Of a DNA stretch of 64,000 nt, positions 1-8,389 are shown in pieces. The notes beneath the pieces are model-generated. The model searched no databases, was not told the origin of the DNA, and saw only the letters and a list, made by a program, of their open reading frames with translations. This stretch comes from an uncultured bacterium (GTDB lineage: Bacteria; CSSED10-310; CALFER01). The position numbers were made by a program, and so were the translations under genes. The DNA lies in contig CALFER010000103.1 in assembly GCA_937951895.1 (NCBI GenBank), positions 1 to 64,000 on the forward strand, read 5' to 3'. Positions within the stretch are counted from its first letter, which is position 1; every line of letters starts with the position of its first letter.

Positions 1-485
1 CTCCGGATTACACCGATGCTCTGACCAATCTGGGTAAAATCGCTTATCTGCGTGGTCAATTCGGCGCAGCGGAATCCCTCTGGAGTCGAGTGTTGGAGCT
101 GGCGCCGGGATCGGAGGAAGCCATGAGCAACCTGGGAACGCTTGCCGTGGACGGCGGGCGGATTGATGAGGCCGAGAACTGGTTTCGGAAGGCCGTGGAC
201 AGCCAACCGTATTATTTCCTTGGATGGCTGCATCTCGGGCAGATTCTTCTGATGCAGGGTCGATCGCCGGAGGCAGTGACGGCGCTTGAACGCGCAATCG
301 ACCTGGAACCGACTCACCCGCAAACCCTCTTCATGCTCGCTCAGGCACTCGATCAATCCGGTGATCCCCGTGCACTCTCTCAATGGCGTCGGTATGTGGA
401 TATTGCAGCAGGGATCTCCTCCGAGGCCACGTTTATCGGACAAGCTCTGGATCGCATCCGACAACTCGAGCAGACGCAATACTGA
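1..485 (+). CDS. TPR-repeat protein, C-terminal part (5' truncated)
   Basis: The reading frame is already open at base 3 and runs to a TGA at 483-485, so the start lies outside the window. The visible ~160 residues are back-to-back tetratricopeptide repeats with the usual spacing, for example the segments around 'DEAENWFRKAVDSQP' and 'PEAVTALERAIDLEP'. TPR arrays serve as protein-protein interaction scaffolds. No catalytic motif, signal or membrane segment is visible in this fragment, so its role cannot be stated. It converges on the glycosyltransferase operon, and a hairpin separates the two. Confidence 0.8.
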   Translation, partial: PDYTDALTNLGKIAYLRGQFGAAESLWSRVLELAPGSEEAMSNLGTLAVDGGRIDEAENWFRKAVDSQPYYFLGWLHLGQILLMQGRSPEAVTALERAIDLEPTHPQTLFMLAQALDQSGDPRALSQWRRYVDIAAGISSEATFIGQALDRIRQLEQTQY

Positions 486-509
486 TTTCAAAGATGAATC
501 CTGATGACG

Positions 510-541
510 CGGTCAGCGGATGCGGAGAGGTGCGCTGACCG
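510..541. terminator. Hairpin between convergent genes, probable bidirectional terminator
   Basis: A 9-bp perfect stem, CGGTCAGCG (510-518) with CGCTGACCG (533-541), has a 14-base loop. It lies between the stop of the TPR gene and the stop (TAA, 544-546) of the opposing glycosyltransferase. On the + strand it is followed by GCTTATTTCG, which is only modestly T-rich, so termination is inferred from position and stem strength. Confidence 0.5.
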
Positions 542-543
542 GC

Positions 544-1941
544 TTATTTCGATCCTGAAAATGGGTGTCTGGAGAGAACCCATTTCATGGTTCCCTTGAT
601 ACCTTTATAAGCCAGCTGGTTCTGGATCGTGGCAAAATAGTGCCGGTAGTCGAGAGATTGAGTGGCCGAGTATTTCTCGATGTAGGGCCTCGGAACGTGC
701 CGATCCGGCGCGGGAGTCGGTTTTTGTGCCCATTGCCTGAGCGATTCGGTTGTGGTCATCGGATTGAAGTGTTCCGAAGCGAATCTCTGGGCGGCTTCCG
801 CACGTTCCTTGAGCAGATCGGGATGATCTGCCATGAACAGCAGGGTTTCAACGAAATCGACCACATCCTGTGATCGGAATGTGAAGCCAAGTCCGCGCGC
901 TCTGATGATACTCGACAACTCGCAAACTTCGGAAGTGAACACCGGCAGCCCGATTTGCATCCAATCCAGGACCCGGTTGCGGCTTCCGAGGATGGCTTCA
1001 TAAGAGAGTCTGTCAATGTTGATGCCTGCATCCGCATCTTTCCAGAACGCCGGAACCCGGGTGAAAGGGATCCAACCTTTCATGATGAAACGATCACGAA
1101 ACCGACTGGATCCTATCCTTTTCAGGAAATGCAGGTATGTCAGATCGTCGTGACTTTCGATCTGACCACCCGTCGATACGAATCGGATCCGGGGGTTCCG
1201 GGTGAAAGCCGTTTCGAGACCCGAGAACAGGGTGTCGACATCCGTCCAGGTGTTGTATCCGCCGCTCCACAACAGAACAAAGTCATCGGGATCCACAAGT
1301 GGCCCGCGCAGTTCGGATGGTGCAAGAGTCTCGAGTGGTGGAAGCTGATCGTTGCTCGCGCAGGGAATGGTGTGGACAAAGAGATACCCGGTGGTGGATT
1401 TGCTCAGACGTCCGCGGGTGCCGAGTTCTCCGATAGTCGCGAAGCGCTGGGGTTCGGACACCACCGAGAAGATATCCGCTCGATCCAGCACTGTTTGTTC
1501 CAGTTTCCACATCTGATTCAGGTAGTAGTCATCATTGAAAACGTATGCCTTCGTCTGGGCTTCGGCCATCAGATGGCCGAACAGATCGGCCCAAAACGGA
1601 CGATCCGACCGGATTGAGGCGGCCACGGATGAGGGATACACGGTCGCTCCGATAATGCAGTCCGGACGGAAGTTATCATGAATCCGCTGCAACCATTCGT
1701 AATCCTCGAATTTCGTCTGATCCAGTGAATAGTACGTCATCGAATCGAATTCGGTCGCAACGACAGGAGGAAGTGGATTGTTGGAGTAGGCGGCGAGATG
1801 ACGGCTGCAGATCAGGCAGATCCGATGCCCATCCTTTTGCAGCGAAGACGCAAATTGCCAGGTTCGTTTTCCGGGACCCAGCGTGTGCGTTTCGTTTTCA
1901 AATGGCAGGGGACACATCCCCAACAACAGAATCCTGCTCAT
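544..1941 (-). CDS. GT4-like (GT-B fold) glycosyltransferase, 465 aa
   Basis: Likely a nucleotide-sugar glycosyltransferase of the GT-B fold acting on a surface glycan. A longer in-frame ORF extends upstream, but the ATG at 1941 is the likely start. It overlaps the stop of the preceding gene as ATGA and has GAGGAGGG just upstream. The N-terminal Rossmann-like half carries 'PLPFEN' near residue 10 and 'WADLFGHLMAEAQTK' near 116. The C-terminal half begins around 'LLWSGGYNTWTD' (~221) and contains 'DWMQIGLPVFTSEV', which resembles the donor-site region of GT4 enzymes. It is a clear paralogue of the N-terminal domain of the gene just upstream (same 'PLPFEN', 'DLFGH.MAEAQ', 'WSGG.NTWTD' blocks), so the pair arose by tandem duplication. 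Donor and acceptor are unknown. Confidence 0.8.
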   Translation of the reverse strand: MSRILLLGMCPLPFENETHTLGPGKRTWQFASSLQKDGHRICLICSRHLAAYSNNPLPPVVATEFDSMTYYSLDQTKFEDYEWLQRIHDNFRPDCIIGATVYPSSVAASIRSDRPFWADLFGHLMAEAQTKAYVFNDDYYLNQMWKLEQTVLDRADIFSVVSEPQRFATIGELGTRGRLSKSTTGYLFVHTIPCASNDQLPPLETLAPSELRGPLVDPDDFVLLWSGGYNTWTDVDTLFSGLETAFTRNPRIRFVSTGGQIESHDDLTYLHFLKRIGSSRFRDRFIMKGWIPFTRVPAFWKDADAGINIDRLSYEAILGSRNRVLDWMQIGLPVFTSEVCELSSIIRARGLGFTFRSQDVVDFVETLLFMADHPDLLKERAEAAQRFASEHFNPMTTTESLRQWAQKPTPAPDRHVPRPYIEKYSATQSLDYRHYFATIQNQLAYKGIKGTMKWVLSRHPFSGSK

Positions 1942-4271
1942 CGCGCCCTCCTCAAAAGCCCACGGATCATTGCCCAACCGAACAGCGGCAGGCATCTGCC
2001 GTATGCGCTCAGGAGTGGAATCACCTGTTCCCGCGGTATGTTCCTGCGAATCCAGTCGATCTCGAACCGGCGGAACGTTCCCAGGAGATACCGGAAGGTG
2101 TGGTGTTTGAGTATAAACTTCAAGCGATTCCGGTGATACATCATGTAAAATCGATGACTCAGTTTCCCGGTGGAGGTGGATTCGAAGTGCACAAGCCGGG
2201 ATCCCGACACATACCGAACCCTGTAACCGGCTCGGGTTGCACGCAGGCAAAAATCGAGTTCCTCGAAATAGGCCGGATGAAACCGCTCATCAAACGCTCC
2301 GATCCTGTCGATCAGTTGTCGTTTGAAGGCGAGGCAGGCTCCGGTCACATACTCGCAATCCTGGTTCAGATCATACTGCCCCTCATCCGGTTCGCCGGCT
2401 CCGATGTGATCCGTCAGCCCGTTCGGATGCACGATCCCGCCGGCATGCTGAAGATGCTTCATGTCGGGATCGAGGATCTTCGAGCCGACAATGGCAACTT
2501 TCGCTTGTGATACGAGTTCGTCTGTCAGCGCACGGATGCAGCCTTGCATGAGAACCGTGTCTTGGTTGAGGAGCATGATGACTTCACCGCGGCAGTGCGT
2601 GATCCCTCTGTTCACACCTCGGGCAAATCCCTGGTTGGTGGGATTTCGAACGAGATGAACATCCGGAAATTCGCGTTCGATGAATTCGGCTGACCCGTCG
2701 TGCGATGCGTTGTCAACGACACAGATTTCAATGTTTTTATAGTCCTGCGATTGGATCGACTCGATACAGTCCTTTAAATAGTGCATCCCGTTCCAGGAAA
2801 CGATCACAATGCTCGTGAGCGGTTCGACGTGCTGAAGAACGAGGTCTGGCGCAGAGAGTGCGGGCGCGTGTGTGATGCTGGAATCCACGGAGCCTGTTTG
2901 CTGGTGCTTGCGAATTTCCGCTTCGAGGTGAAAAACATACTGTTCGAGTTCAACGATGTGCTTGTTCCGGTTGGATACTTCACTCTCGATATGCGACAGA
3001 TACTCGCGTGATGTGATGACGATCGGCAGATCGTGGAGCCGACCGCCGGGACGATCGGGTGCGTGTGAGGGGTTTTGAAGCCAGTTGCGAAAGGAACGCG
3101 TGGTGTTCGCAAAGGAGAATTCATCGATGGCATTCGTTCGAATGGCATCGGATGCACAGCGGATTTTTTCCGGGTGAGTCGCAAGGTCAACGAGCGTTTT
3201 GGCGAGCGCTTCCGGCTGATGAAGCGGAAATGAAAACGCATACCCTTTTTCCGGCAGTGTGCGGGATAACTCGCATAGATTGCCGATCAATGCCGGCAGG
3301 CCTGCACGCATCCAATCCATGACTCTGTTCTTTGAACCGAACAGGCCCTCATACATAAAATGATCGATGTTGATGCCGATGTCGGCTTCAAAGTAATAGT
3401 CGCCGACTTCCGCTTTCGGGAGCCACCCTTTCAGAATGAAGCGTTCGCGATTCGGTGATCGATCCACCTGTCTGCAGAACTCGGCATATGTCAGTTCATC
3501 GTGCCCTCTGATCGCTCCGCCTGTGGAAACAAAATACAATCTGGGGACGCGGCACATGGCGATATCGAGGGCTGAGACGAGCGTCGGAATGTCGGTCCAC
3601 GTGTTGAAGCCGCCACTCCAGAGTACAATGAATGCATCTTCCGGCACATCGATACCCCGGACGCGCCGTGTGAGATGTGTCAATGGCTCCGGATCGATAG
3701 CACAGGGAATCGTGTGGCAGAATGGATATCCGGTCGTCTCTGCGGTCAATCGTCCGATCAAGCCCAATTCTCCCGCGGTCGCCAGCGCTTGCGCATCACT
3801 GACTGTGGAGAAACAATCTCCGCAATTGAGCGCTTTGAGTTCATGTTCGAGAAAATGGGTGAGGAACGAGTTATCTTGGTAGCGATGCATCTTCGCCTGA
3901 GCCTCCGCCATGACATGTCCGAACAGGTCTATCCAGATCGGGGCGGATGTTTTCAGGGAAGGGAGAACGGATGTTGAAAAAATTGTGGCCGCCAGAATGG
4001 CATCGGGAGAAAACTCGTCATGCAAATCTTGGATCAGACGCGAGTTTCGATATTCCTTTTCGGCCACATTGTAACAGGTGATGCGTCCACGGTCCGTTCG
4101 AAGAATGTTCGGGAGATTTCCTTCATAAACGAACGGGATGCGACAGCCAATGAAGCGGATATCGCAGTCCAGAGGTTGCATAAACTGCCAGGCGCGTAAT
4201 CCGGGGCCGTAGTTCTTTTTTTCGTTTTCGAACGGGAGGGGAACAAAACCAAATACCAGCAGTTTCGTCAT
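1938..4271 (-). CDS. Bifunctional GT4-like/GT2 glycosyltransferase fusion, 777 aa
   Basis: Two glycosyltransferases in one chain. Residues 1-~420 are a GT-B domain paralogous to the downstream gene ('PLPFEN' near 12, 'DLFGHVMAEAQ', 'LWSGGFNTWTD' near 213). A short coiled-coil-like linker follows (~430-465). Residues ~485-740 form a GT-A/GT2 domain of rhamnosyltransferase type, with 'TSIVIVSWNG', 'VVDNASHDGS', 'NPTNQGFARGVN', a 'LLNQDT' metal-site motif and 'EELDFCLRA'. Such fusions usually add two successive sugars to one repeat unit. Start and stop overlap both neighbours as ATGA (1938-1941, 4268-4271), implying translational coupling in a three-gene operon. Specific sugars cannot be inferred. 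Confidence 0.85.
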   Translation of the reverse strand: MTKLLVFGFVPLPFENEKKNYGPGLRAWQFMQPLDCDIRFIGCRIPFVYEGNLPNILRTDRGRITCYNVAEKEYRNSRLIQDLHDEFSPDAILAATIFSTSVLPSLKTSAPIWIDLFGHVMAEAQAKMHRYQDNSFLTHFLEHELKALNCGDCFSTVSDAQALATAGELGLIGRLTAETTGYPFCHTIPCAIDPEPLTHLTRRVRGIDVPEDAFIVLWSGGFNTWTDIPTLVSALDIAMCRVPRLYFVSTGGAIRGHDELTYAEFCRQVDRSPNRERFILKGWLPKAEVGDYYFEADIGINIDHFMYEGLFGSKNRVMDWMRAGLPALIGNLCELSRTLPEKGYAFSFPLHQPEALAKTLVDLATHPEKIRCASDAIRTNAIDEFSFANTTRSFRNWLQNPSHAPDRPGGRLHDLPIVITSREYLSHIESEVSNRNKHIVELEQYVFHLEAEIRKHQQTGSVDSSITHAPALSAPDLVLQHVEPLTSIVIVSWNGMHYLKDCIESIQSQDYKNIEICVVDNASHDGSAEFIEREFPDVHLVRNPTNQGFARGVNRGITHCRGEVIMLLNQDTVLMQGCIRALTDELVSQAKVAIVGSKILDPDMKHLQHAGGIVHPNGLTDHIGAGEPDEGQYDLNQDCEYVTGACLAFKRQLIDRIGAFDERFHPAYFEELDFCLRATRAGYRVRYVSGSRLVHFESTSTGKLSHRFYMMYHRNRLKFILKHHTFRYLLGTFRRFEIDWIRRNIPREQVIPLLSAYGRCLPLFGWAMIRGLLRRAR

Positions 4272-5671
4272 GATTCGGGGCTTTCAGCAGTCGTGGGGGG
4301 CGAGAAAGGCGGGAGTGCTTCCAGTTGATCCTTCTGCAAACGCGTGATGGTGCGATCCGCTTCCGCTCGCTGATGTCGCAATCGCACGATCTGCCGGATA
4401 AAATCCTGCCGCAGTTTTTCCAGGTGAGCGATTCGGCCTTCAAGCCGGCGACACTCACCCGTAACCAGTTCGATGTGCCTGAGTTTTCGTTGAATCTCGA
4501 TCTGATGATCCCGAATATAATCCTGCAATCGATTCATTTCAGAATTCTTCCGGGCGATTTCATTGGACAGGTTCTTGCATTGTTCCGTCAACGCATCAAT
4601 ATGGCCGCCTTTTGCATCGAGATCTGTTTGCAGGTCAGATGCATACGCGTTTCTGACAGTCAATTCTTCTGCCAGGAGATGATGGTGAGTCGTCAGATCG
4701 CGGTAGGATTCCTCAAGTCCGGCATATGCCTTCCGGATGTCATCATGTGATTGAGTGATGCTCTCGATTTCGTTCCGAGACGCGGTCAAGGCGTCGGTAA
4801 CTCGTGCGGCTTCTGTCTTCAAGACGTCGATTTCAGCCGATCGATCCGTCAATTGTTGCTCGAGATGAGAAGCATATTGGGTCAGATCGGATTGCTGAGC
4901 GAACGCATCTCTGAATCCGCGAATGATGGCATCGAGATCCAGATCAGGCGAGGGAACACGGGCTGCCGGTACCGTTTCGGGTAGAGGCAAATCAGATGCC
5001 GCAACGATCAACCTGTACGTCGGATCCCGACAGATATCACTGCTCGAGAGGGTGTTGTACAGAATGCGGATCGCATCAATGATCACTTGTGGTGTCGGGA
5101 GAATCGAGAGAGAGGCTTCAACAAGTGAAATCAGAAACCAGAGATCCGAATGAAAACAAGGATAGAATCGCACATATTTGAAGTCGCTCTTCAGTTGGCG
5201 AAGAATCGGTTCCGGATCGACAAGTCCGAATTTGAGATGTTCTTCAAGAAAGGGATCCGGTCGGCCTCTCAGCAGTGTTTCGATCCTGTTGAGTGCGGAT
5301 TCACGGAGTCTGTTGAGGGGAGTATCGATGGGGAAAGAGAGGACGATGCCCGTACGCGCGCATCGAGTCAGTTCGTCGACAGCGTTTGACCGAGCTTCGG
5401 CAGGGATATGCTCGAGAACATCGATGGAAACGGCCACGGAGAAATGTTTGGATCGAAAAGGGAGATCCGGCAGTGCGGCATGAATGCTGGGACCCCGAGC
5501 GGGTTTAGAACTCAGATCGATGCCGATGATCGGGTTGGGGATATAGTCTGACAGGTATCCCTCTGCGCATCCTGCATCCAGGACAGAATCATCATCACCG
5601 TGCGTCATTGCTGTCACGAATGCAGCGGTATACAGCAATCGGAAGTATTTATCGGGGGAGTGAGAAGGCAT
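4268..5671 (-). CDS. SAM-dependent methyltransferase with long C-terminal coiled coil, 467 aa
   Basis: Residues ~1-230 are a class I methyltransferase: 'VLDAGCAEGYL' at ~30-40 is the SAM-binding loop, followed by 'IIGIDLSS', and 'SIDVLEHIP' marks motif III/IV. Residues ~265-450 are almost entirely heptad-rich and charged, a long coiled coil, ending in a short Pro/Ser tail. The frame stays open 116 codons further upstream, but that part is antisense to the small exported protein, so the ATG at 5671 is preferred. No good Shine-Dalgarno precedes it. It is first in the operon with two glycosyltransferases. The layout resembles chain-terminating methyltransferases with coiled-coil rulers (WbdD-like), but that role is inference. 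Confidence 0.75.
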   Translation of the reverse strand: MPSHSPDKYFRLLYTAAFVTAMTHGDDDSVLDAGCAEGYLSDYIPNPIIGIDLSSKPARGPSIHAALPDLPFRSKHFSVAVSIDVLEHIPAEARSNAVDELTRCARTGIVLSFPIDTPLNRLRESALNRIETLLRGRPDPFLEEHLKFGLVDPEPILRQLKSDFKYVRFYPCFHSDLWFLISLVEASLSILPTPQVIIDAIRILYNTLSSSDICRDPTYRLIVAASDLPLPETVPAARVPSPDLDLDAIIRGFRDAFAQQSDLTQYASHLEQQLTDRSAEIDVLKTEAARVTDALTASRNEIESITQSHDDIRKAYAGLEESYRDLTTHHHLLAEELTVRNAYASDLQTDLDAKGGHIDALTEQCKNLSNEIARKNSEMNRLQDYIRDHQIEIQRKLRHIELVTGECRRLEGRIAHLEKLRQDFIRQIVRLRHQRAEADRTITRLQKDQLEALPPFSPPTTAESPES

Positions 5672-5684
5672 AACAGGAAGTTGT

Positions 5685-5712
5685 CTTACATGGACTTCGA
5701 GGCCCCTGTCAA
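5685..5712 (-). promoter_or_regulatory. Candidate promoter of the glycosyltransferase operon
   Basis: On the minus strand a perfect -35 TTGACA (5712-5707) is followed after 16 bp by TGTAAG (5690-5685), 4/6 to the -10 consensus. The predicted transcription start is only a few bases before the ATG at 5671, which would give a nearly leaderless mRNA and would fit the missing Shine-Dalgarno. Confidence 0.35.
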
Positions 5713-5777
5713 GCGGAGTGGACAAGTTGAGACAATTATGATAGAAAGTGAGGTCGAGTTTGATCAAGGAGGATCGC

Positions 5778-6203
5778 ATGAAACAAGTTGTATTGAGCGT
5801 TTTTTTAATGGCTGCACTGACCGGCGCGGCATGGTGTGCGGATGCACCTGCTACGTCAACCGATATCAAGTGGATCGATATCACCGAGAAGCTGTATGCG
5901 GGAGCAGCGGACAGCCCCGGTTGGGAACAAGATGCGAAGGGGCAGATTTTCAAAGATGAAACCCAGATGTTTCTGAAGATCGTAACCTCGCAATTCGGCA
6001 TGTTCAAGGTCGATCTCAAGAGTCAGAAAGTTTTCGAATTGAAATCCGATGGCGGGCAGACAGAAATTGCGGATGCCAGCATCCTGCAGAGAGATCATGG
6101 TATGACTTTTGTCATGAAAACGCCGAAAGTCAAAATTCGCGGGATGATCAAGGAAAAAGTCGAAGGGATGAAGGGCGTTTCAGGGATCAAGGGCGTGATG
6201 TAA
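5778..6203 (+). CDS. Small exported protein of unknown function, 141 aa
   Basis: I do not recognise the family. The ATG at 5778 is chosen because AAGGAGG lies just upstream (5766-5772) and it gives a clean signal peptide: 'MKQ', a hydrophobic core, then a likely signal peptidase I site after 'WCADA' or nearby. The mature part is ~118 residues, hydrophilic and Lys/Gly-rich, with alternating beta-like stretches ('FLKIVTSQFGMFKVDLK'), and ends in a Gly/Lys/Met-rich tail. No lipobox or catalytic motif is visible. It is monocistronic between the divergent glycan operon and the TPR/zinc-ribbon gene. A periplasmic or secreted location is inferred from the signal alone. Confidence 0.75.
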   Translation: MKQVVLSVFLMAALTGAAWCADAPATSTDIKWIDITEKLYAGAADSPGWEQDAKGQIFKDETQMFLKIVTSQFGMFKVDLKSQKVFELKSDGGQTEIADASILQRDHGMTFVMKTPKVKIRGMIKEKVEGMKGVSGIKGVM

Positions 6204-6207
6204 CCGC

Positions 6208-6232
6208 ACGGATCGTTCTTGAGGTTCGGTCC
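6208..6232 (+). other. Hairpin after the small exported protein; rest of 6204-6457 unassigned
   Basis: A 7-bp stem, CGGATCG (6208-6214) with CGGTCCG, stands just after the stop codon and could end transcription, but no T-run follows. I see no gene in the remaining ~225 bases before 6458 and no promoter that I would defend. Confidence 0.25.
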
Positions 6233-6457
6233 GCATGCTCGTACGGGACAGGTCAGCATCCTCGATGAGCAATCGGTTGAATCGTGCCGTATGCCATTCC
6301 GGTTTTATGTGTATGATAATTGCACGATGAAAGAGGCGGCAGACTTTGTCGGGAATCGGCATGGAAGATGCAAATCCGGTTCTCGAAGTGAGTTCCGGAT
6401 ATGCCGCGGTCAGTCGTTTCATTTGATATACAGCGGAAAGAATGGTAGTTTCAGGAT

Positions 6458-8389
6458 GTGAAATTCCAACGCGTCCGAGAGTTCAAGCCATGGCGAGTCA
6501 ACGGATTGCGGATACACACTCCGAGTCGTTTTCGCACTGCCATCGTCATGACAGGCCTTGTCTGTCTGTTTGTTGTACAGACGTCGATTGGAGCCGACGC
6601 ACCGGATCCCGAGGAGTTAATCGATCTGTGGGGAGCCCAGAAGGAAAGCTTCCTTGATCCCCGCCCCGGTACGACTGCACTGGATTCGAGGATGTATGCC
6701 ATCTGGGAACACATCCTCGATCAGGGCATCTCCCGATCACCCTGGATCGCGATGGCTTATACCGTCGAAGGACAGGCGTTGCTGACACTCAATCAGAGTC
6801 GAAAAGCGCTATGGTCTTTCCGGACTGCGCTCGATTTCGATCCTGGTTACATCCCGGCTATCCGGGCGCAATTCATGTCATCTTACAAAACGGGATTTGG
6901 ATCGCTGCTGCAATCAATCAAGGCTTACGTGATGGCGCGAACGGTCCATCTCAATTTCTGGAACAGATGTCTGGCCTTCGCGAATCTCTGTCTGGTGCTG
7001 GTATCAGCGATTACGGTGTTTCTCGTCGTTTTCGCCCTGACGATGACCATCCGCTTCACCCCGCTGCTGCTGCACGATCTCAGCGAACGTTTCCCCATGA
7101 TCTCCAACCAAATGCTCGAACGCAGCATCATCGTTGTGCTCTGTGTTCTGCCGTTGTTGCTCGGTCTGGGGTTGTTCTGGAATTCACTCTGGTTACTGGT
7201 TCTGCTTCATCCGTACTTCAAGATCAAAGAGCTTCGTTTCGTCTGGTTCATCGTCGCTCTTCTGTTTGCCATCATCCCCTTGCAATTGGCCCGTGTGGCC
7301 GTACTGCAGGCCGCAGAGGATGGTTCTATCGCCGTGTTGACGCATGCGCAGGATGGCGGATATTCAGGGAATGCGATCTCGCTCCTCGAATCGGTTCGGA
7401 AACTCAATCCGGATAACGCGAAGATGCGTTTTGTCGCAGGGATGCTGTATAAGCGAGGGTCTCACTATTTCGAAGCTCTCCGGGAATATCTCGAGTATGT
7501 CAGAATGGACGGTGCCGATCCGTACGGCCATATCAATCTCGGAAACATTTACTTCATTTTGAACAACCTGAATGAAGCGATTGCCGAGTATCGCAAGGCG
7601 GAAAACCTTTCCCCGGACAATGCGGCGATCTATTTCAATCTGTCAAAAGCGTATCTGCATCAATTCAAATTCCAGCAGGCAACCGAGATGCTGAAGAAAG
7701 CCGGAGATCTGGATGCACGTCTGGTTGCCCGGCAAACTGAGTTATCGACCACAACGCCGAATCGCATGTTGATCGATATGACCATCCCTGATTCCTGGAT
7801 CCGAACGGAGCTGTACCGCTACTGGACTGCGGCACTCGTCGATGAAACCCGGTTCTGGCAGCGTCCGGGGCCCTGGCTGACCATCGAAGGTTATCTCATC
7901 TCCATGGTCGGACTGGTCATGACGATGCTTCTGTCGCTTGCATTGAAAGATCGCGTCGTGCGCGCCGGTTTTTGTGCGATGTGTTCACAACCCCGTTGCA
8001 GAATGTGCGTAAAAGAGGGGGATTCGCAGTATTGCTCACACTGCCAGCTCATATTCTTGAAAAAAAGCCAGATCGATTCGAAGGAACGGGAGAAGAAGAT
8101 GCGGGAGATCGGTGTTCGCGTGGATGTGAAACGCCGGACTGCTCTTGCTTTGACCATCGCGTTTCCCGGATCCGGTGAACTGTATCTGGGGCGATTCTGG
8201 AGAGGATTCATCATCGGTTTTTTGTGGATTTCCAGCATCTTTTATGTGCTTTACGCCAGCCGCAGGTTGTTGATTCCATATGAGTTCATTTCGATCGGAC
8301 AAAACCTGGACCTGGCTCTTTGGTTCTTCCTCATGCTGGTGATCTATTCGGTGTCGATGCTGCTGATGATCAGGGAGAAGCAGGATTGA
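6458..8389 (+). CDS. Membrane TPR protein with zinc ribbon and TM2-like C-terminus, 643 aa
   Basis: Function unknown, but the architecture is readable. It starts at GTG 6458, with an Arg-rich n-region and a hydrophobic segment ending 'TSIGADA' (signal peptide or anchor). A first TPR region follows at ~70-150, then three or four transmembrane helices at ~175-290. A second TPR array covers ~300-430 ('AIAEYRKAENLSPDN' is a textbook repeat). Another helix stands near 470. A cytoplasmic-type zinc ribbon has paired Cys motifs (CAMC, CRMC, CSHC) near 505-535. The C-terminal TM2-like module contains 'FPGSGELYLGRFWRG' and further helices. It is coupled to the next gene (TTGA overlap at 8386-8389), and the two probably act together. 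Confidence 0.8.
   Translation: MKFQRVREFKPWRVNGLRIHTPSRFRTAIVMTGLVCLFVVQTSIGADAPDPEELIDLWGAQKESFLDPRPGTTALDSRMYAIWEHILDQGISRSPWIAMAYTVEGQALLTLNQSRKALWSFRTALDFDPGYIPAIRAQFMSSYKTGFGSLLQSIKAYVMARTVHLNFWNRCLAFANLCLVLVSAITVFLVVFALTMTIRFTPLLLHDLSERFPMISNQMLERSIIVVLCVLPLLLGLGLFWNSLWLLVLLHPYFKIKELRFVWFIVALLFAIIPLQLARVAVLQAAEDGSIAVLTHAQDGGYSGNAISLLESVRKLNPDNAKMRFVAGMLYKRGSHYFEALREYLEYVRMDGADPYGHINLGNIYFILNNLNEAIAEYRKAENLSPDNAAIYFNLSKAYLHQFKFQQATEMLKKAGDLDARLVARQTELSTTTPNRMLIDMTIPDSWIRTELYRYWTAALVDETRFWQRPGPWLTIEGYLISMVGLVMTMLLSLALKDRVVRAGFCAMCSQPRCRMCVKEGDSQYCSHCQLIFLKKSQIDSKEREKKMREIGVRVDVKRRTALALTIAFPGSGELYLGRFWRGFIIGFLWISSIFYVLYASRRLLIPYEFISIGQNLDLALWFFLMLVIYSVSMLLMIREKQD

Noticed and set aside
1942..2250. 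N-terminal extension of the first GT4-like gene
   Set aside because: The extension lies inside the GT2 domain of the upstream gene in another frame and shows no similarity; the ATGA-coupled start with a ribosome-binding site is preferred.
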